Shown: positions 60,686 through 64,000 of the stretch, in pieces
Layout: every line of letters starts with the position of its first letter
Numbering within the stretch: position 1 is the first letter of the stretch
From: Bryobacteraceae bacterium
Lineage (GTDB): Bacteria; Acidobacteriota; Terriglobia; Bryobacterales; Bryobacteraceae
Reading direction: 5' to 3'
Assembly (NCBI GenBank): GCA_026002855.1
Contig: BPGD01000001.1
Location: forward strand, 2,054,001 to 2,118,000
Length of the DNA: 64,000 nt
Notes under the pieces: model-generated
What the model saw: only the letters and a program-made list of their open reading frames with translations
What the model was told of the DNA's origin: nothing
Database searches by the model: none
Translations under genes and position numbers: made by a program

Positions 60686-62270
60686 GATGCTGCTGACGTT
60701 GATCGCATACATCATCGCCTGCCAGCCAGGGCCGATCCTCGTGGTCCAGCCGACGCTGTCCATGGCCGAGGCGTTTTCAAAGGACCGGATCTCGCCCATG
60801 ATCCGCGATATGGAGATCCTGCGTGGGCTAGTGGCTGATCCGAAGGCGCGCGACGCCGGTAGCACGATTTTTCACAGGCGCTTCACGGGCGGGCATCTGA
60901 CGATCGTCGGCAGCAATTCGCCGGCCGGCCTGGCGTCCAGACCGATCCGCTACCTGCTGATGGACGAAATTGACCGGTGGGAGGCATCGGCCGGCGCAGA
61001 AGGAGACCCAGCGACGCTGGCCATAGCACGGACCAGGACGTTTTGGAACCGCAAGATCGTCATGGTCAGCTCTCCGACCACGCGCGGGGCATCGCGGATC
61101 GAGCAGGCGTGGCTCGAGAGCGACCAGCGCGAATATCATGTGCCGTGCCCGCACTGCGGACAGTACCAGCGACTGATCTGGGGACGGGTGGAGTGGCCTG
61201 ACGGCCACCCGCAGGAGGCCCGATACCGGTGCGCCAGCTGCGAGAGCCTGATTCACCACAGCCAGAAGGCGCGCATGATCGCTCGTGGCCGGTGGGAGCC
61301 AGGCAATCCAGATGTGTCGGTCGCGGGCTTCCATCTCAGCGAACTCTATTCGCCATGGCGCTCCTGGGGCGAGCTGGCTGCGGAGTGGATGACGGCGCAG
61401 GGCAATGTCGAGCGGCTCAGAGCTTTCGTGAACACATCGCTGGCCGAGCTGTGGGATGACCAGGTCGTCGGACAGGTCAGCGAGGACGAGCTTCTGGCGC
61501 GCCGGGAGAACTATGGGCCACAGCTGCCGGATGGTGTGGCACTGCTGACCGCTGGTGTCGATGTCCAGGACGACCGGCTGGAATGCTCTGTGTGGGGCTG
61601 GGGCCGAGGCGAGGAATCCTGGCTGATCGAGCACCGCATCCTGCCCGGCGATCCGACGCTAGGGACGGATCAGGGACCTTGGCTCGAACTCGACCGCTAC
61701 CTGGCGCAGCCGTGGCAGCACCCGAGGGCTGGCGCGCTGCACGTCGCAGCGGCGGCGGTCGATGCCGGGTACGCGACGGCAGTCGTGACTCGGTTCTGCG
61801 ATGCCCGCGCTGGCCGCAGGATCTGGGCGGTCAAAGGCGCGGCCGGCGCCGTGCCGCCATGGCCTCGCCGGCAGAGCCGGGCACCGCGAGGGCGGATGTA
61901 TGTGATTGGCGTCGATTCCCTCAAGGCGACGATCACTGGGCGGCTGAGGACGCAGCAGGGACAAGGGGCGATGCACTTTCCAGTCACGGTCGACCGCGAG
62001 TATTTCGAGCAGATCAATGCAGAGTTCGTGAAGACTACCTACAGCCGCGGCCGGCCAGTCAGGGTGTGGGAGCGGCGCAAGGGACGCCGGGCCGAGGCCT
62101 TGGACTGCGCGGTCTACGCCTATGCTGCTCTGCACGGCCTGATGCATCAGGGAGTGCACCCAGACCGCGAGGCTGAGAGGCTATCCCTGCTGGCGAGCTC
62201 TCGGCCGCAGGAGAGTGTGCCGGTCGGCACGTGGCTCGGCGACAGGTCGAAGGGGTGGCTCAGACGATGA
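60423..62270 (+). CDS. Phage terminase large subunit, GpA family
   Basis: 615 aa, lambda gpA-type packaging ATPase and nuclease. Walker-A-like VWGSQLGKTEMLLTL near residue 80, Walker B YLLMDEIDRWE, zinc-like VPCPHCGQY and YRCASCESL pair, and nuclease part with AGVDVQDDRLECSVWGWGRG and ALDCAVYAYAA. Start ATG 60423 or GTG 60411. Stop overlaps the next gene (ATGA). Clear family membership. Confidence 0.92.
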   Translation: MCSGRSALESLPPAASLLPIVAQSLRPPERVSLSRWADRYRRLSSEASAAPGAWTTLPYQRDVLDALSPHSRHERVVLVWGSQLGKTEMLLTLIAYIIACQPGPILVVQPTLSMAEAFSKDRISPMIRDMEILRGLVADPKARDAGSTIFHRRFTGGHLTIVGSNSPAGLASRPIRYLLMDEIDRWEASAGAEGDPATLAIARTRTFWNRKIVMVSSPTTRGASRIEQAWLESDQREYHVPCPHCGQYQRLIWGRVEWPDGHPQEARYRCASCESLIHHSQKARMIARGRWEPGNPDVSVAGFHLSELYSPWRSWGELAAEWMTAQGNVERLRAFVNTSLAELWDDQVVGQVSEDELLARRENYGPQLPDGVALLTAGVDVQDDRLECSVWGWGRGEESWLIEHRILPGDPTLGTDQGPWLELDRYLAQPWQHPRAGALHVAAAAVDAGYATAVVTRFCDARAGRRIWAVKGAAGAVPPWPRRQSRAPRGRMYVIGVDSLKATITGRLRTQQGQGAMHFPVTVDREYFEQINAEFVKTTYSRGRPVRVWERRKGRRAEALDCAVYAYAALHGLMHQGVHPDREAERLSLLASSRPQESVPVGTWLGDRSKGWLRR

Positions 62271-62461
62271 CCATCGAGGAGTTGCGTACGAAACGGGAGG
62301 AGATCCTCGCAAGCATCGGCATCATGCGCGTCCAATTCGGCGACCGAAGCATCCAGTACGCCGATGCTCAGCGCGCGCTTGCTGCGATCGATCAGGAAAT
62401 TCAGAGGCTGACTCAGTCGTCGCAGAGGTCAGTCAGTTACGCGGAGTTCCGTAAAGGATGA
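62267..62461 (+). CDS. gpW-like head-tail joining protein
   Basis: 64 aa, helix-beta-helix: MTIEELRTKREEILASIGIM, FGDRSIQYADAQRALAAIDQ. Size and position between large terminase and portal are those of lambda gpW, which closes the head and binds the tail tube. Coupled by ATGA to genes on both sides. Confidence 0.75.
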   Translation: MTIEELRTKREEILASIGIMRVQFGDRSIQYADAQRALAAIDQEIQRLTQSSQRSVSYAEFRKG

Positions 62462-63888
62462 ACTGGCTGGACAAAGTGATCGGCTGGTTTGCCCCAGCGC
62501 GCGCCTATCGGCGAGTGCATGCCAGGATGAGCATGCAGGCCGCAGAGCGCTTCGCCTACGAGGCGGCCAGGTCGACGAGACGCACCTCAGGATGGCTGGC
62601 GCCGGGCACAGGTCCGAATGCGGAAATCGCTGGGGCCGCGGACAGGCTGCGCAATCGGAGCCGTGACCTGGTCCGGAACAATGCCCATGCTGCCAGGGTG
62701 GTGGCGGCGATCTCACACAACGCCGTAGGCACAGGCATCGTGGCCCGCACACCGGCGCGCGAGGTGGCAGAGGCCTGGCGTAGCTGGATCGAGGTATGCG
62801 ATGCCGATGGAACGCTCGACTGGTATGGCATCCAGACATTGGTCGCCCGGGCAGTGGTCGAGTCGGGAGAGTGCCTGGTCAGATTCCGGCCGCGACGCAG
62901 AGAGGATGGCATCTGGCCGCCCTTGCAGTTACAGGTGCTCGAGCCGGATTACCTCGACGCGTCGAAGACCGGGCCTACCGACAATGGATATGCCATCAGC
63001 GGCATCCAATATGACCTCATCGGCCGGCGAGTTGGTTATTGGCTCTACCAATCTCATCCAGGGGAGCGCTTTGCTCCGTCTTCAGGCCTCACAAGCTCGT
63101 TTGTACCAGCATCGGAGGTGCTGCATATCTACCGAAAGGATCGCCCGGGGCAGGAGCGAGGCGTGCCATGGCTGGCTCCTGTGATCATGCGCATGCGAGA
63201 CCTCGATGAGTACGAGGAGGCTGAGCTTGTCCGCAAAAAGATCGAGGCCTGCTTCTCGGCCTTCGTGGTCGGCGGGGACCCGGCCCGCACGCTTGGCGCG
63301 ACCCGCACAGACGGCACAAGCGGTCAGCGTATAGAGCAGTTCGAGCCGGGGATGATCACGTACCTCTCTGATGCCGAGGACGTGCGATTCGCAACTCCCC
63401 AGCCGAACGCCGGGTATGCTGACTACGTCCGCCACCAGTTGCGGGCGATCGCTACCGGGCTCTCGACGCCATACGAAATCCTGACAGGTGACCTCAGCCA
63501 GACGAATTACTCCTCGATCCGGGCAGGGCTGTTGGAATTCCGGCGCATGATCGAGCAATTCCGCTGGCAGGTGCTGATCCCGCAGCTGTGCCAGCCGGTC
63601 TGGAACCGATTCACGCGCGATCTGGGCGTCGAGGAACGTGTGCCGGTGACCTGGACGCCGCCGAAGTGGGAGTGGGTTGATCCACTGAAGGAGAGCGCTG
63701 CCGTTACAGCGCACATTCGGAGTGGGCTGTTGACATGGCGAGAGGCTGTGAGCGAGATGGGCTACGACCCGGACGAGCAGTTGGCCGAGATCGCTGCCAC
63801 CAACCAGGCATGGGATGAGGCCGGCGTGGTTCTCGATTGCGATCCGCGTCGCGTCACGCAAAGCGGAACCCAGCAGAAGGAGGATTGA
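62458..63888 (+). CDS. Phage portal protein, lambda gpB family
   Basis: 476-aa portal that forms the dodecameric DNA gate of the capsid. RARMSMQAAERFAYEAARST, LRNRSRDLVRNNAHAARVVA, HIYRKDRPGQERGVPWLAPV and LEFRRMIEQFRWQVLIPQLC are typical of the lambda portal family. Starts on the ATGA after gpW and ends on TGATG with the next gene. Confidence 0.93.
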   Translation: MNWLDKVIGWFAPARAYRRVHARMSMQAAERFAYEAARSTRRTSGWLAPGTGPNAEIAGAADRLRNRSRDLVRNNAHAARVVAAISHNAVGTGIVARTPAREVAEAWRSWIEVCDADGTLDWYGIQTLVARAVVESGECLVRFRPRRREDGIWPPLQLQVLEPDYLDASKTGPTDNGYAISGIQYDLIGRRVGYWLYQSHPGERFAPSSGLTSSFVPASEVLHIYRKDRPGQERGVPWLAPVIMRMRDLDEYEEAELVRKKIEACFSAFVVGGDPARTLGATRTDGTSGQRIEQFEPGMITYLSDAEDVRFATPQPNAGYADYVRHQLRAIATGLSTPYEILTGDLSQTNYSSIRAGLLEFRRMIEQFRWQVLIPQLCQPVWNRFTRDLGVEERVPVTWTPPKWEWVDPLKESAAVTAHIRSGLLTWREAVSEMGYDPDEQLAEIAATNQAWDEAGVVLDCDPRRVTQSGTQQKED

Positions 63889-64000
63889 TGGACACTGCAT
63901 CGAATCAGACGGCGTCGTCGCGACTGGAGTCCGTGACTGTCGCACTCGAAGATCACAGACCTCAGCCGAATCAAGAACACCTGGCTCTGGCCGCAGTTGC
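63888..64000 (+). CDS. Start of next phage gene (cut by window end)
   Basis: Begins ATG at the TGATG overlap with the portal gene and an AAGGAGG site. Only 37 residues are in view (MDTASNQTASSRLESVTVAL). By lambda order it may be the gpC-type prohead protease; sequence in view is too short to confirm. Confidence 0.55.
   Translation, partial: MDTASNQTASSRLESVTVALEDHRPQPNQEHLALAAV

Overview
The window is high-GC bacterial chromosome with long, tightly packed genes. Several traits point to an acidobacterium of the Solibacter/Bryobacter group: an Oar-like TonB-dependent receptor, a TIGR03437-type Ig-like protein, abundant TPR proteins, Tat-exported sulfatase and DUF1080 (sugar hydrolase-like) proteins, a diverged Hfq, and a two-domain ABC permease/RND gene block. 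This assignment is inference from gene content; there is no rRNA in the window.

Layout. 1-2.6 kb: 3' part of a TonB-dependent receptor with a perfect terminator hairpin. 2.6-3.6 kb: about 950 bp with no recognisable gene. 3.6-6.6 kb: CoA-disulfide reductase/rhodanese fusion coupled to a PaaI-type thioesterase, then a facing peroxiredoxin. 6.8-13.4 kb: secreted Ig-like protein, GNAT acetyltransferase, TPR protein, acyl-CoA thioesterase, Hfq, cytochrome c, a two-repeat membrane protein and an NTF2-like protein. 13.4-20.5 kb: aspS, a TPR protein, a very unusual zinc-finger/disordered/membrane/lectin-like protein, and carD with a recognisable promoter. 21-32 kb: one long + strand block: LolCDE/MacB-like ABC pair, LolA-like protein, outer-membrane barrel, then TolC/adaptor/DUF190/CzcA-type metal RND pump. 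32-36.7 kb: VOC protein, broken efflux adaptor, arsR, ACR3 arsenite pump, universal stress protein, an HdrA-N-like protein and a ferredoxin with an Asp in place of one cluster ligand. 36.9-44 kb: tRNA-Pro, CAP protein, GH65-like hydrolase, DUF5107-TPR protein, tRNA-Gly. 44-58 kb (all minus strand): sulfatase, secreted hypothetical, beta-helix/DinB pair, ECF sigma factor, reduced multiheme cytochrome, double DUF1080 protein, TerC, MrfA-like helicase, PilZ protein, a small secreted protein, lolA, and an Rsm22-type methyltransferase.

58-64 kb is one end of an integrated lambda-like prophage. The chromosome/phage boundary is a 3' half of tRNA-Cys (57982-58032), the expected remnant of integration into a tRNA gene. 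Inside come a replication-type gene carrying 66-bp internal repeats (candidate origin), an excisionase-like HTH protein, a terminator, and the lambda order small terminase, large terminase (GpA), gpW, portal, next gene cut by the window end. The integrase and the reconstituted tRNA-Cys should lie beyond base 64000.

The most interesting places are the prophage repeats and terminase overlap, the arsenic cassette with its redox add-ons, the ABC-plus-RND block with an embedded PII-like DUF190 gene, and the Hfq with an altered Sm2 motif.
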